Origin: Hypsibius dujardini
Taxonomy: Eukaryota > Tardigrada > Eutardigrada > Parachela > Hypsibiidae
Assembly (NCBI GenBank): GCA_001579985.1
Contig: LRSR01005340.1
Location: 1 to 64,000, forward strand
Length of the DNA: 64,000 nt
Direction of reading: 5' to 3'
Part shown: piece by piece, positions 10,154 through 23,222 of the stretch
Position numbering within the stretch: position 1 is the first letter of the stretch
How the letters are laid out: each line of letters begins with the position of its first letter
Made by a program: the position numbers and the translations under genes
The notes under the pieces: generated by a model
Database searches by the model: none
Told to the model about the DNA's origin: nothing
The model's input: the letters and a program-made list of their open reading frames with translations, nothing else

Positions 10154-10443
10154 GAATCACTTCCGTCCATCAACGGCAGATTTCGGCTCGCCAAAAGCGC
10201 AGTGAAACTAGTAAACACAAGCCGCTACACAGAGATGAATCAATCTATTAAAGTATGTGGACTTGTCGAGGCGTTTGAAAAAACTTGCCAATGCTATCCA
10301 ATGCTATTTAGAAAAATGACAGTCGGAACGGGTTGATGAAGTCGCGGGGACCGTGAAAACGCTTTCCCACACACAGCAATGTACAACGGCTGTGCAATAA
10401 GCATTAGTAGAGACAGCGTAAAAACCTGACCGAGCAAACGTCT

Positions 10444-12315
10444 TCACAAATCCTTCGTGGAGGCTGCTGCGTCCCCGGCCGGCCACTGCTTCTGCGCACT
10501 GGTCAACGGCACATACATCACCCCCATGAGACTCTTGCTGGTGACGGTGCCGTCCACGGCCTTGTCCACCTGCTGCAGTTCCTGGTCCCCGCCGGCCGGA
10601 CCCACCGGAATGATCATCCTCCCGCCCGGTTTCAGCTGGTTAATCAAGGCCTGCGGGACAGTCGGCGCGGCCGCCCCGACGTGGATGGCGTCGTACGGAC
10701 CCTCGGCGGAATAGCCGAGCCGTCCGTCCGCCGTGGTCAGCAGTATGCGTCCGCTGTCCAGCAGGGAAGAGTCGTTCTTCCTGATGTTCTCCCTGGCGAG
10801 GCTCACCAGCTCGTCCAGGTGGTCCACGCCAACGACCCGGCCGGTTGGACCGACCATGTACGCCATGGCGGATGTGAGGTATCCCGAACCGCATCCCACG
10901 TCGAATGCCTTGTTACCTGTTCACAGACAATATGTTATAAATGACGTATACACATATCTGGAAAGTGTTTTACATATGGAGGAAATAGACAAATGAAACT
11001 ATATGTAACCTTGTATTTTGTTCACTCAGAAATTTTTAAGTTAAAGTAATCAGAGCGAAAAAATGCATTGATAGCTGTTAAGGTCCTACTTTTAGTTACA
11101 CTCTAATTAAATAAAGTCATAAAAATTCTCTTGACTCGTGTGTTCTTAATCAATAACCTAGATAAAATGGGAAACATAATAGCCAGCGACCATACCATGC
11201 AATCGTACTTTCGATTTTTTATTAAGTAATTTTAAATTAACATCATCAGTCCTTGTATAAAAGTTTTCAAAAAATATGTTAAAAATGTAGTTTCAGCACA
11301 ACACCGCCAGCGAAAAATAGTACGTATCTATCAATGAGAATTTGCATGTCGTCACATTTCTGCTTTTATTTAAATACAACACAGAGCTATCTTTAATTTA
11401 AAAATACGAAAACCGCTTGATTAAAATAAATGATTTCATAATAAAAAAACCATTTAATTACTGGCAAAAAATAGACACGTACTGCTACTAGTAAGACTCC
11501 TATGAAGAATAGAGACCAGATGGATATTTGAGTCAGCAATCAAGAAATCAATCATCTCTCCGCCTAGTACGTTAAGCAGAGACGCGATGGGGTGGAAATC
11601 CACAAATGTACTTCCAATTTCAATGAGGGAAAAGAGCAGGAACAAAACCACAACAGTCACACGTGGTCGCGACACTGACCATTGACCGCCATCGGTTGAT
11701 TGATCATTCGATAGCGTAAATCTGGTACCTTCTTTGAGCTGATCCACAAGCAGTTCCAAGGCACTGGCGTGCATATGTGGTGCACTAATAGTCACTCCAT
11801 ACCCAATACCCTACATCCGAGAGTAAAAAAGTGGTCAGAAAATAAGTCCGAGTACAAAGCCTCACATAATTTTCCCTTCGCACACATAGTAGAATTATTT
11901 ATCGATTGATTGCTTGTTCTTTCAGTTGAATGATTATAAAAAATTATATTTCCCTCCCAACCTGTGGTGCATCATAGTACGGCAAGGTTTTGCAGTAGTT
12001 GGCTCGATCCACCCTCAGCATGGCTTCCTCCACACGCGGCGACTTAATGAGCTTATTGGCCTTGAGGGCGGCGACCAGTTCGGCGTGCGTTTTGCCGTGC
12101 GAACGCCAAGCCATAGTGAAAATAGTACGTGGTGAGGACAAGAGTGCACTTGGAATGAGGACCGTCATTAACAGGAGACAGACCATAGAGGTACTACGGA
12201 TTCTAGGGGTAATAGTACTAGTACCTCGGCCGAATCCCGCCAGGCCGCGAAGAAGAATCGGCAGGAAACGGGCCGGGATCGTTACGGTCTGTGCTGGATT
12301 CTTAGACGGTTCCAT
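10444..12315 (-). CDS. PCMT1: Protein-L-isoaspartate (D-aspartate) O-methyltransferase
   Basis: Transfers a methyl group from S-adenosylmethionine to isoaspartyl residues in aged proteins, starting their repair. Three exons on the minus strand: 11962-12315, 11729-11810, 10444-10916; 302 aa. Family landmarks in order: [50 protein letters not shown], the SAM-binding glycine loop [16 protein letters not shown], the acidic loop [49 protein letters not shown] and [10 protein letters not shown]. The start at 12313-12315 adds about 74 residues before MAWRS, including a hydrophobic run ([16 protein letters not shown]). The long vertebrate PCMT1 isoform likewise has an N-terminal hydrophobic extension before MAWKSG, so I keep it; a membrane-anchored form is inferred. 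The tail ends TKDL rather than an ER-retention KDEL/RDEL. Confidence 0.95.
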
Positions 12316-12565
12316 TTCCACACACAGACACACACGGAATCTTAACGGTGTGGGATTTTTCCAATGTACCTACAGCGCCTGTAATTAAATGCGTCTTTAT
12401 CCAGTAGTTAGTTAGCGGACGGGCCTCTACTAACCAGGGAGATTTTATTATGAGGTCCCTTCCGCAGACAATTGAAGAGTATCTAGTAAAAAATAGGAAC
12501 AAACGTCCACAAATGAAGAACGGATGGCTAAAAATTCGTCCTCCGTTACTACTCTGGTTTTAAAT
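12316..12565. other. PCMT1 upstream region
   Basis: Probable promoter and 5' leader of PCMT1. No clear TATA box. It abuts the large palindrome at 12566. Confidence 0.4.
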
Positions 12566-12756
12566 ACCACGCAAACGCGGCGGGTTGAATCGCTACATGG
12601 GTTGAATAGGTCGGGTGGCGGAGGGCGCCACAAGTGTAAATTGTAAACTACTTTCATTCAGCTTCACACACCGCGTTTAATTTACACTTGTGGCGCCCTC
12701 CGCCACCCGACCGATTCAACCCATGTAGCGATTCAACCCGCCGCATTTGCTTGATA
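12566..12756. mobile_element. Near-perfect fold-back element (about 82 bp arms)
   Basis: Left arm 12566-12647 and right arm 12675-12756 are almost exact reverse complements; within the inner 75 bp I count about two substitutions and one 2-nt gap. Shared blocks include GCGGCGGGTTGAATCGCTAC and GGCGGAGGGCGCCACAAGTG. The loop is about 27 nt. The arms diverge slightly only at their outer ends. High arm identity implies a young insertion or ongoing conversion between arms. It lies about 250 bp upstream of the PCMT1 start codon. Confidence 0.9.
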
Positions 12757-13154
12757 CTGCGTATTTGCGACTTCGACGAGCTCGTTTTTAGCGTCCTAGC
12801 TCGCACTGAGGAGTGCATATATTTAGCTCCTCGATAGTATCCTTTAAGTAAACAATTTGTTTTGGGTGGGGACATTTCCCACCCGGGGGAGGGGGTAGGT
12901 GGAATGATGTGAGGCCAGTCGGAATTAGCGTTTATCCATATAAATTCCAACTGCTGAAGTGACAGTAAAACAAACCACAGCAACGTTAAGTTTAGGAAAA
13001 GCACAAACCCACATGACTGTATAATTTGGGAAGAATTTGTTGACAAAGAAGGCCACACCACACTCGGTTGTTTAAAGGACTCTTTCACGTGGACGTGCAA
13101 AAACCGTCATTTTAGCTTTGATGCGGCTGTTTCACCTCTAGTTTTGATTTATAC

Positions 13155-13680
13155 CCCTACGAGAAGCTCAACGGGATCGTCAGACTTACTACCGTCAACC
13201 TCCTGGACAGACCGTCCACCCTCAGGAATGACTATGCTGCTTCCAAACAGACCGTCCACCTGTCAGGCTGACCGCCAACTTCATGGACGGTCCGTCCACC
13301 CTAGAAATGACCGTGTCCAGAAGGTTGACGGCCGTCGAAACAGATCGCCACCTATTGGGATGACCATCAACCGCCTGAACAGCCTGACAATCTCATAGAC
13401 AGTCCGTCCACTTTAATCATCGACCGTCTAGACCGTCAACCTACCGGACTGACCGTCATCTTTCCGAGCGTTCCGTCGGGCCTTCTGTGCAGTCTGTATA
13501 TCTTCTGGACTGACCCTTAATGTTCTAAATAGACAAAACAGATGGTCCACCTACTGGACTTACCGTTCACCGTCGGTCCACCTACTGGACTTACTATCCA
13601 CCTATCGGGCTGACCATCAACCTTCTAGAACAGACCGTCCACGTTCCAGAGAGTCCGCCTACCGGACTTGTAGTCAACAA
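13155..13680 (+). repeat. Degenerate minisatellite, about 40 bp unit
   Basis: Repeated phrases GACCGTCCACCT, GGACTGACCGTCAACC and TTCTGGACAGACCGTCCAC recur about every 40 bp through the tract with many substitutions. Half-units GACCGTC(C/A)ACC alternate with TACTGGACT. Old tandem array without conserved frame. Confidence 0.75.
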
Positions 13681-14458
13681 ACAAGTGTCTACTGAATTTG
13701 TCCTGTACGAATTAGCTTGGACCCTTTCACGCGAGTTTGTCCCTTGTCCCTGTACTCAGCTTACGAATCCCTGTTATTGTTCCGAGGTAAAAATCACCAC
13801 ACGGACTCCACTGAGACATCTCACATTCACATGAGGGAGGGAGAAGCTTAATTATAAACACAAATACTAGAGCATTTGGTCTGTCAAGCTTTATGACGTC
13901 CAGTATTAGAACAGGACACCCACTTTTCCGCCATAAGTTTGCGCCGACAGCTGCCGTGGAAAAACAGCGTGAAGTGGTGGACGTATATTGTTTGCGGTTT
14001 GTAAAGCTCATTGTATCGTGACTGCGCCGCGGGGTTGTCCATTGGCGTGGACACAGTCGAGATAAGTTGACAGACGAAATACTGCGTAATATTAGTAGCC
14101 ACACGAATAGGTCAGCCAATTTTCAGGTTCAAGCCTCATTGTGCTGATGGTGTGGCCGGGTCTCGGTGGGGCCACTTTGTGGTTACGCGATATGGCAGTT
14201 TGCACATGAAGTGGGGGGATATATCATGCAGCGAGGGGATTGATGAATGATTGAGGCACTTGACCAGGAGCGAGTGGCTAGAAGTGAGGAAATGCACCGC
14301 TCTCACTTTCCAGCAATATGTCAGTCCATTCAAATTGGGGCAACGGATTAGCGTTTCACGGTCAACTGATTTGCAGTACTGCTGATCGTAAAGTCAAAGT
14401 CACCGGTTTAGCCTGACCTGGACTTTTTCTGAACTGGTTGGTGTCTTAGACCAATTTA

Positions 14459-14508
<50 letters not shown>

Positions 14509-14522
14509 CGTGTCTGTCTGCA
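14459..14522 (+). repeat. (TGTC)n tetranucleotide microsatellite
   Basis: About 12 uninterrupted TGTC units, then two variant units. Confidence 0.95.
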
Positions 14523-16539
14523 TCCGCTTATTGTAGAAAGGATTAAACGAACTGAATTTCAGGTTTCTATGAATTGCAATAATATTGCCTTATTGTCTAT
14601 ATTTGTTCCCTTCCTCAGTCTGTAGAAGCTTGCTCTTCTGAGGTATTCCCTGGCACGTCTAGAACATCAATTTAGACAGTCTATATCCAAACATCCTGAA
14701 GTACCGGTCATTTTTAAAATGTACCAAACTGCATACTCCGGGCAAAGTCGTGTCGAAGGCAAATCAAGGTTTGGATCGATGTCATCACTTGAACAGTTCT
14801 GACTGCATGATCACAAACAACACTCTATCGGACCACTTTGTTGCCTTTACCTGCTAAAAGTATGTTACCTCAACTCTAATGGCGTATCCACTTTGCGGCT
14901 ACACTGACCATCATCCATCATATTGACTTTTCGTCGGCCACTGCGTGAGCTCGCTGGCTTTTCTATAGACTTTAAAATGGGTTTGTTCCGGTCTTTGTGG
15001 CATGACACAATGCCTCCATTTTGCAAAGTGTCAAGAGCGATTTCTTGCTTTTCCGCGCAAGTGGTGCAACAACATTCGATTTCACACGAACGGTGCCATA
15101 AACTATTTTAGAGATCCCATAAATCAAAAAATAATCATTTTCGATTTCATTCAATAGCATTTTCAGGCGCTGAAAAGAATATTTGAAGACCACCCATATT
15201 TTGAGTTATTATCTTCAAGTTGGTGAAGGAAAGTTACAGCAACTGTCTTTAAATAATATTTTCTTAGAATGTATTCATCATCAACATATACTATTGCATA
15301 TTGATTTTGCAGAAATATACCTATTGCATGTCTTAAAAATATTAACAAATGAGCAGGGAGCTTAATTGTAATTTATAAACCCAGTTTCAATTTCATTAAT
15401 TATTTATTTGATTAGATTAATGTAATAAATAATAAAAAAAGAAATAGCTTATCTCGGAGTGCGCACGTGATAATTTGCTGAATTTTTTTAGTCCTACAAT
15501 GTAAGAAAAATGTACCTGGAAAATGCAATATATCCGTTCGTTTCAGGCAAAGTTTTTCATCGTAGAAATTATTCTATAGGATCCCATATCTTTTTACCAC
15601 ACAAACTTTCCTCCTTTGAAATTATCCGATTCCTTCGCACTTTCGGTTGTCTGTTCTTGTTTACCCGTATAGGAGGGCTTATGTGACTGAACAGAATACC
15701 TCCCAGAGTTCAATGAAGTGGCGTATTAAATTTAATATCCTTTTCACAGACAGCTTTTTCTTCCTGCTTCACTGCAGTTCTACGCCTCGGATATCATATG
15801 TAGGCTAAAGAGCCGAGGAGAGAAAAACAACATCCTGCCCGATCCGGGCACCAGACACTAGACACTGATGGGGGAGCGGCAGCATGCATACAACCAGCAC
15901 ACCTGACCACATCTTTCCGTCAAAACAGTCGATCAGATGAAGGGGAGAGTCGTGCACGCGCCAGATAGACTAACAGACTGAGAGACGGCAGGCAGGCAGG
16001 CAGGCAGACCAGACATGACATTTTTTTTTAATTAAAGTCTGGCCAAGACCAAAGCCCAAGGTCTCCTCTCCACCCTCCCGAGGCCAAGCTCACAACAGAG
16101 TCACGAGAACTCTGCTATACGTTTCACGCGCGCGGTGGTGTCATCTGTCTCGTTATAATATTATGTCGACATACGGTATGAGAAGACCTGCTCTCCCTTC
16201 GAGAACCCAAAAGTCCTGTTGACCTTGCGATACGGGAGAATTACGGTGCGAGTACGTGTGAGCAGTATGTGACACATGAGAATCAACCTTGAAATATTGA
16301 CCGGCAAGTCACATCAACAAATACGAAAGTCACAGCTATTGCGTTGGCACTAATTAACCCACCGAGACTCGGCTAGAGTACGACTCAGGTTTCTCTCGGC
16401 GCAAAAACATATGTTCCTTGTTGGTCAAGGCTCCCAGCAAGGTTAGCTGCACGACCGGAAACGAACAGGAGGCTATTCCTTCCGGTTTAGAGATATTTTT
16501 CGTTGCTTCGATCTGGGCACGACGCCCGTCCACCCATCT

Positions 16540-16700
16540 GTTCGTCTGTCCGTCCATCCGTCCGTCCATCTGTTTATCCATCGGCCCATTCGTCCCTCTG
16601 TCCCTTCGTGCGTCTGTTCGTCCGTTCGTCCGTCTCTCCGTTCATCCGTATGTCCGTTCGCCTATCCTTTGGTCCATCCGTTCGCCCATACGCCCATCCG
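16540..16700 (+). repeat. Degenerate (CCGT/CCAT)n repeat
   Basis: Runs of CCGTCCGTCCAT, TTCGTCCGTTCGTCCGTC and CGCCCATACGCCCATCC. A low-complexity relative of the tetranucleotide repeats elsewhere in the window. Confidence 0.7.
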
Positions 16701-19070
16701 GAAACGGAAGCACGCGGTCAGAACAAGAGGAACAGAATACTCGCGGGTAGTGGAAATTAAAGGACGCACCTTGTGTGTGTGTGTGTATGTGTGAAACAGT
16801 GTCTGGTTGCACAAGTACCGCGGAACCGTGAAATTGAAAGTGATCATTCATCCAACCGTTCCTGTGCCCGGCCTTTGATAGGAAAACGTGCGGAAGGAAT
16901 TGCGGCACGATCGTCTTCCACCGGATTAATGAATTAATTGGGTCTGTTCGGCGCGCGACCCTGGAACTTATCATCGCGTGTGTCGGGCTCTAACATCACC
17001 TGCAGTTTTCCAACATTTCCAGACACCCTTTTGCGGTGCGTCTCGCGTAAGAAATCGACGAACAAATTCAGAAACCAGCCAGATCGTATTTTCGGTTGGC
17101 TTTCTACAAGAACGCGTTAGTTATGCATTTTAAAATATAATGTGCTTTTAAGACATGTATTTCGCATCCAAATTCTGTAAGGTAAAACGTTAAATAATAA
17201 ATAACATTAAAAAGACATTTAGATAATTAAATTTAGAATTAAATTTAAATAACAATAGTTTTTAAATAAGACGGGCCCGTATCGGAAAAAAGTTACAAAC
17301 TCAACCTACTGTAAGAAGCCATGGCGCTGAACTGAAGTTTTCTAAGTTAAATTTTCCTTGGTGAAATTCATGTCTCCTCGCCATCCGACTTGTAAGTGTG
17401 TGCAGATCTTATTGATCTTCAAAGCTTTTCAAAATTCTCCAGGGTTCACGCGTCGGACCCTTGCCGCACAGTGCGACTCCTGTAGTCCCTTTTGTCTTCT
17501 CGTCCAGGGATTCGTACTCGGGAATTTCCGTATTACGTCTTACGTCTCTCTGGGTCGCACGTATAGTTACCTATAGGGTTGTATGCATAATCGCATGTGG
17601 ATACATACCCCCGTCCCCTCATTCATGATGACATCCTACCGTAAAACCCCTTCGTCATCAACTCAAGGATTTTTTTCACTTTTCTCCCCACCACACACGA
17701 CCGAAAGACAGACAGACATATTGTATATTGTTCCGGGAAGTCATAGAAAACTAGAGAATTCCCGCGCTGTCTGGGTACCCGGAGAGAGAACGTCTCGCAC
17801 ACGCGCGACTCCGCAAGGTCCCCCGTCCCCCCTGTAATCTTTCAAAGGTGCAGTAAACGGACCATGTGTCCGGAAGTGATAGTCACATGGGGAGACCCAG
17901 GCCATGACTCGCTTTCTCGTGTCCAACTCGTTCGGGTACCCTCTCGACTAATTGGTGCGGGTATAAGACATGTATGTCTGGCCATTGCGATTAGCGCGCG
18001 CTGGCTTAATTAGTACTCCCACGCAGAGATGCGCCGGAAAGACCCGCGGGGACCCCGGAGTCCCCCTTAATGCCTCCCCTCCCCCACCGGTCCTCAGTGT
18101 GTTCTCTTTAATGTTCCCCTCGAACCGCCCGGGCGCAAATTAGTGGGTTCGTCATTGTTTTTCCCGGTCGGACCTTCTGACGGCCAAAGGACAAGGGGCC
18201 ATGGGGTAGGGTACCCCCCCCCCCGGAAAGACCGTGAAAGCCGGCAAGCTGGAGGAAAAAACGCACGTCAAGGCACCCCGTCGGTGTGTGTTTCACACCG
18301 GGGAAACAAACAGTGCGTGACGACGAATGAAGATGCAGTGTCGGACGGCATACCCGTCCGTCTCTTCAACGTAAAGACATACCCGTCACTGTATATGTCT
18401 GAGTACCACACGGCGTTTCTTGCTTATTAGGCGACGACGACGGTCGGAGGGATTGTGCTGGTGACAAATTACGCACTTGACAGCGGGGGAAGGAGAAAAA
18501 AACTGGATCAACAGATTATCAGGTGTAGCGAGAAAGTGACTGTCACTCAGACACTACTCGTTCCGCGGTATGCTGACCGAGAAGAGGGTCCATCAAGGTG
18601 TATGTTCTTCTGCAGCCGGTGCCAAAAGGTTCGCGGTTGAATTGCATGAGCGGCGGGTTTTTTCGGGGTTGATCTACTGTCACGCGGTAAATCCCAAAGA
18701 CGCGCCGTTCTTGACTTTGACACGCGAAAGCTTTTGGCGTGGTGTACGCGGGTTGTCTTCTTAACTTTTTTGTTCTGTTTTAAGAAGGTAAACTTGGCCG
18801 TGGTGAGTAAGGTGTTTGTTGATGGTATTTGGAGCGCGTCCTTTTGCTGATACAACTGACAAAGAAGGGATAAGACTAATACTGTTCACATACTGACTGA
18901 CTGACACAGAAAAGGGATGGAAGATACCTTTGAAGTAAGCGCAAAGGCAATGCTGACAGTGAAACCCTGAACCGGAACAAAAATATAGACCCGGGAGCAT
19001 ACAGAACTATACAGAGTCAGACATAGTGGGCAATCGAAGATATAACTAGAGACATAGACCTAGTTGCAGG

Positions 19071-19186
19071 CAGACACAGACACAGACACAGACACAGACA
19101 CAGACACAGACACAGACACAGACACAGACACAGACACAGACACAGACACAGACAAAGACAAAAACACAGACAAAAACACAGACACG
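19071..19186 (+). repeat. (CAGACA)n hexanucleotide microsatellite
   Basis: Near-pure CAGACA units, degenerating at the 3' end to GACAAAGACAAAAACA. Confidence 0.95.
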
Positions 19187-19835
19187 ATCCGTGGACATAG
19201 ACACATAGACTGACACAGGGATTTTGCGGTATTTAACGAAGGCGCATGGATCTTACAGGAACACAATGGAAAACAAGATCATGTGAGCCCAGGCGGAAAT
19301 GATGTACCGAACAAACAACAACAACATCAAGATACTGTTATTCAAGAGATCTCTAAACTATCTCGCAGATGCATGCAAATCTTGCATCACCCACCCACTC
19401 ATGTTTTCGCAGAACTCAGCCTCAAAATCAATGTCACTAGTAGCGAGAATCCGGGTACGACCGACGACTCCAACGCTCAACCTACGTTGGCGCGGACAAT
19501 GCGCGGACAATGTCGCGACTCGCGACTAAGGTGTCCGCCATCGGTGTAGACGCACTTCCACTGCACTCATAGCTATTTTCGATATGCAGCGGATGCAATG
19601 AGCGCACATTCCTGCCATACCCACGAAAACAAAGCGATACAAACCGCAAATAAACAATAACACACCTTCAAGGTGCGGTAGTTCATCCGGCACCTTATCT
19701 AACCGGCTGCCATGCGGGGACCCTTGTGAGAGATAATCGAAAGTCGGTCAGTAGTCAGTCTGCTCACTCCGCTCACCGGTCAGACAACTTCTATTGCAGC
19801 ACGTTAGCTATAGACCGAGGTATATAAACAGAGAA

Positions 19836-19861
19836 CCAGACAGACAGACAGACAGACAGAC

Positions 19862-19892
<31 letters not shown>

Positions 19893-19925
19893 TAGACAGA
19901 CAGACAGACAGAAAGATAGACAAAG
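19836..19925 (+). repeat. (GACA)n microsatellite with GATA variants
   Basis: CAGACAGACAGACAG runs interrupted by AGATAGACAG at regular intervals. Confidence 0.95.
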
Positions 19926-21460
19926 CAGTGATACAATGGAGCAAACATGACTTGACAAAAAAGAACAGACCTCGAGTGATAGCTTTGCCGCTCAGCAGGA
20001 AGTTGTCGTACAGGAACAACAGTGCGGTTTCTCCAAAACTTGGAAAACCCAGCATACGGTTTTTGGAGCTGATCCAGGCGCCACACGGAATCCACTTAAG
20101 TCTATTGTCTAGAAAACAAATTTCTCAACACCCCTTGCGTAGTACAACTGTGTAGTGTTCGGTACGGTACGGGGTGGCGTTGTTAGTGTATTTTGCAATC
20201 ACCGTGAACTTCGCTCCCGCCACCGCTGCCGCCATGTGTCAATCAAGCAGGAGCGAGCTCATCCATGCGGCGACTGGCAGCAATTTTCGCGGCGACCCCG
20301 CTGGTTTTGGCTGCTCGTTTTGGTGCCACAGCAATAGCGAGGCAATGTGGAGGGGTCGCGGGGCAAACAACGAACGTACGGACGGCGACGGACCTTCCGG
20401 CGCTAAATTGTCTTGTTAATATTCAATTAATTAAACACAAATTGTTTTGCACCCTGGTGGATGACGCCACAGTTTTAACTTTCTGTGCTTTTATTCGCAT
20501 AATAAATTCTATCTCAAGTTAATACAAAACAAATCTACTTTAGTAACCTCAATCATAAATTTGTTTAAGCAAAATAAAAACATTATTTCTATATTTGACT
20601 AATATTTAAAAAATAATTTTGGGAGTGATAAGAGGACAGAATGATAAGACTATTTTAAGTTTTAAATAAAAATATATAGCTTTTCAATTTAAAATATAAT
20701 TTTCTTATAAAGATAAAACTGCGGCAAGATGCTATAGATTATTTTGTTGTAGACAAAATGATATAGGTTATTTGGTTGTAGATAATAATCTAATATTGTC
20801 ATAAAACTAATTCGAACGAATATTTAGAAAAAAGTTGAAGCTAAGCAAATTTCGATGTGTTTTGGGATCTTGACTACACTCGCAAGTGCCCGATACACAC
20901 GTAACAGCAAGATTAAGTTCAAGAGCAACCCAAAAAAATCAATTCTGTTCCCTGTGTCGGAATAGTATGTGAGCGGAATATAAATCAAATCCACCCCCGC
21001 AAGAAAGTTTGTTGAGCGTTTATCTTTGTGTGGCGTCATTTGCCGATCGAATTTCAATGGATTATGGAGTATGATAAATATAGTTTCATCCCCCTGTTCC
21101 TCTTTTATTCCCGTCTTGTTCGTCGGTTCACGCGTCAATGCGCGTAACCAAAGTAAATGTCTTTAAATGCTAAACTAACTCCATAAATCGACCTCACAAA
21201 ATAATAATATGAAAACGACATCGACATCGACCGCAGGCTACAGCGGGTGACGTGGGCGCTACTTGCTCATTCGAGTTTTTTTAGGGAGATTTCCGAAATT
21301 TTCTTATAGTAATTGATTGATCTACAAACAAGAACAGTACATTGGTCTCCTAACCGCATCATGGATACAGTGCAACACAGACCACACCCTCGTTTTTGAC
21401 GTCGTTAGAATTCTGCTTACGTCTGTAGGCGAACTCTGCACATACCGATGCCTTTTTCGG

Positions 21461-21635
21461 TGTCTGTGTTTGTGTTTGTGTCTGTGTCTGTGTCTGTGTC
21501 TGTGTCTGTGTCTGTGTCTGTGTCTGTGTTTGTGTTTGTGTCTGTGTTTGTGTTTGTGTTTGTGTCTGTGTCTATGTCTGCGTCTGCGTTCGTGTCTGTG
21601 TCTTTTTGTGTCTGTGCCAATACCTGTGTCTATGA
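21461..21635 (+). repeat. (TGTGTC)n hexanucleotide microsatellite with TGTGTT variants
   Basis: About 29 units of TGTGTC/TGTGTT in mixed order, opposite orientation to the 19.07 kb array. Confidence 0.95.
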
Positions 21636-23093
21636 CTGTGCTTGCTTCTGATGGTGTCCGTAATTGTGTTTTTGCCTAGGCCTACTGCTTGTGTTTAAGA
21701 ACTCGGGCTTTATAAGAGGCAGGAAAGACAATAGCTGGAAGACTATAAAACTCAACTCACCCCTTACAATTCTTCTCCCATCTTTTGCAATCAACTTGAG
21801 TGAGCGCGCTGTAATTGTTCCGCACTACTTTATTGACCACTGTCCATTCATTGAGACTTCCCATCCAAGGGGCGTAGCCAATAACCCATCCATCTGACGA
21901 ATCACAGCTCAGCATGGAACTAAATCAGAGAGAACAAACGATAGTGATGTGTGGCCGGAAGGCTGGCGGCAGTCAGACAGACAGACACCCACCACCACCA
22001 CCACCACCACTTCATATCAAACCAGCGGTCCGCCCGCCTGCCGTCGCCGTCTCAGTAGAGGTAAATTCCAACCTCCTCCGGCCCCTGGTCTGTCTCTGTC
22101 TGTGTCTCTTCCATCCATCCGTCTGTCTGTATGTATCTGTCTCGTGCGGAAAATTTTCGTACACAGTATATATGTATATATATATATATCAATTGTATCA
22201 ATCCGCCCGCCGGTAAACCAATCCACACACAAGCCATTCTGCACAGCTTCATTCAAAGTTTTCCGCATTTTCGGGATTTCGGCAATTTCGTGTCTGAGTC
22301 ACATTTTTTTCAACCCCTCTGAAAATCGTAACTTGACAGCTCTCTTTCCCCTTCTCTCTCAAAGTCCGTTGTTTAACCAACGGATCAACTGTTTTTTTGG
22401 TCCTCTTATCCTGACTTGATTGATCTATTAGGTCAAGCCGGGTGGCCGAGGAGGAGAGAAAATCGACCGTCGTCATAAGGAGAAATATTGAGTCACTGGC
22501 CGCGTTATTATTCAACAGTGTAGTTTTCTCTACTACCTGTACCGCTTAGTATCTGCTCCTGTGTAATATCACTCATATTGCTCGGGCATACTTCCGTCTT
22601 CGGGTAGGATTGGTTGATATCGAGTGTGTAGTGTGTATGGTCTCAGATGCTGTGGTGGGGTGGTTCTGTCAGTTATACCACTACTCGGTAGATGATGATG
22701 CTACGAGAAATGAATCGCGGTTCCGGTTGTTATTAACGCGCAAAATTGCCGCTGGAGGAAACGCGTGAAAAAGGCGCGCACGGACAGCCCCGGCAATCGC
22801 TGTGAAGGATCCCCGCGATTATTCCCATACTGGAGATGTGTTTAAATCATTTTCAACCCTGATCGCGCATTACGGATGATTCTCCCCATGTCGGCCGGAT
22901 CCGACCGATCAATGTCCCCTGCAAGCTAATGTTTATACTTCGGTAAGTCGAGACTAGCTACGATTTTTTTGTGTCGGTTTTTTTGCAAACAGTGCCACAC
23001 ATACAGGCAGACAACGTCTTGAAAACCCAAATTCGAAAGACTGACTATGAGAACATGCAATCATCTGAACGCTTTTATATTTGCCTATGTAAT

Positions 23094-23222
23094 TGTCTGT
23101 CTGTCTGCTTGCCTGCCTGCCTACCTGTCTGCCTACCTGTCTGTCTGTACTTGTCTGTCATACTGCCGGTCTGTCTGTCTATCTTTTTGTCTTTCTACCA
23201 ACCAATCTGTCTGTGTTTGTCG
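23094..23222 (+). repeat. (CTGT/CTGC)n degenerate repeat
   Basis: CTGTCTGTCTGCTTGCCTGCC and similar units; a decayed TGTC-type array. Confidence 0.8.

Larger units (their letters stand above)
9842..10443. other. Intergenic gap with CRE palindrome and a TIR-like fragment
   Basis: Between the transposon relic and the PCMT1 stop. It holds a sequence resembling the end of the 34.3 kb element (10097-10130) and GTGACGTCACG at 10143-10153. No exon recognised. Confidence 0.5.

Noticed and set aside
12448-13100. Minus-strand frames of 69 and 148 codons across the 12.6 kb palindrome
   Set aside because: They translate the palindrome arms and adjoining intergenic DNA; no domain or splice support.
13727-14119. 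Minus-strand frame of 130 codons containing CEMSQWSPCG, suggestive of a thrombospondin type-1 repeat
   Set aside because: Only one short phrase resembles the domain; the following cysteines and basic residues are missing and no splice-consistent neighbour exons were found.
19060-19266. Open frames of alternating Val-Ser, Cys-Leu or Thr-Gln residues (also at 21.4, 26.2, 31.6, 33.5, 39.1 and 51.2 kb)
   Set aside because: These are direct translations of GACA/GACACA microsatellites; they occur in all frames and lack any flanking coding signal.
20155-20522. Overlapping plus-strand frames of 60-85 codons
   Set aside because: No family similarity, mutually overlapping in three frames, no supporting splice sites; probably chance in a GC-richer patch.
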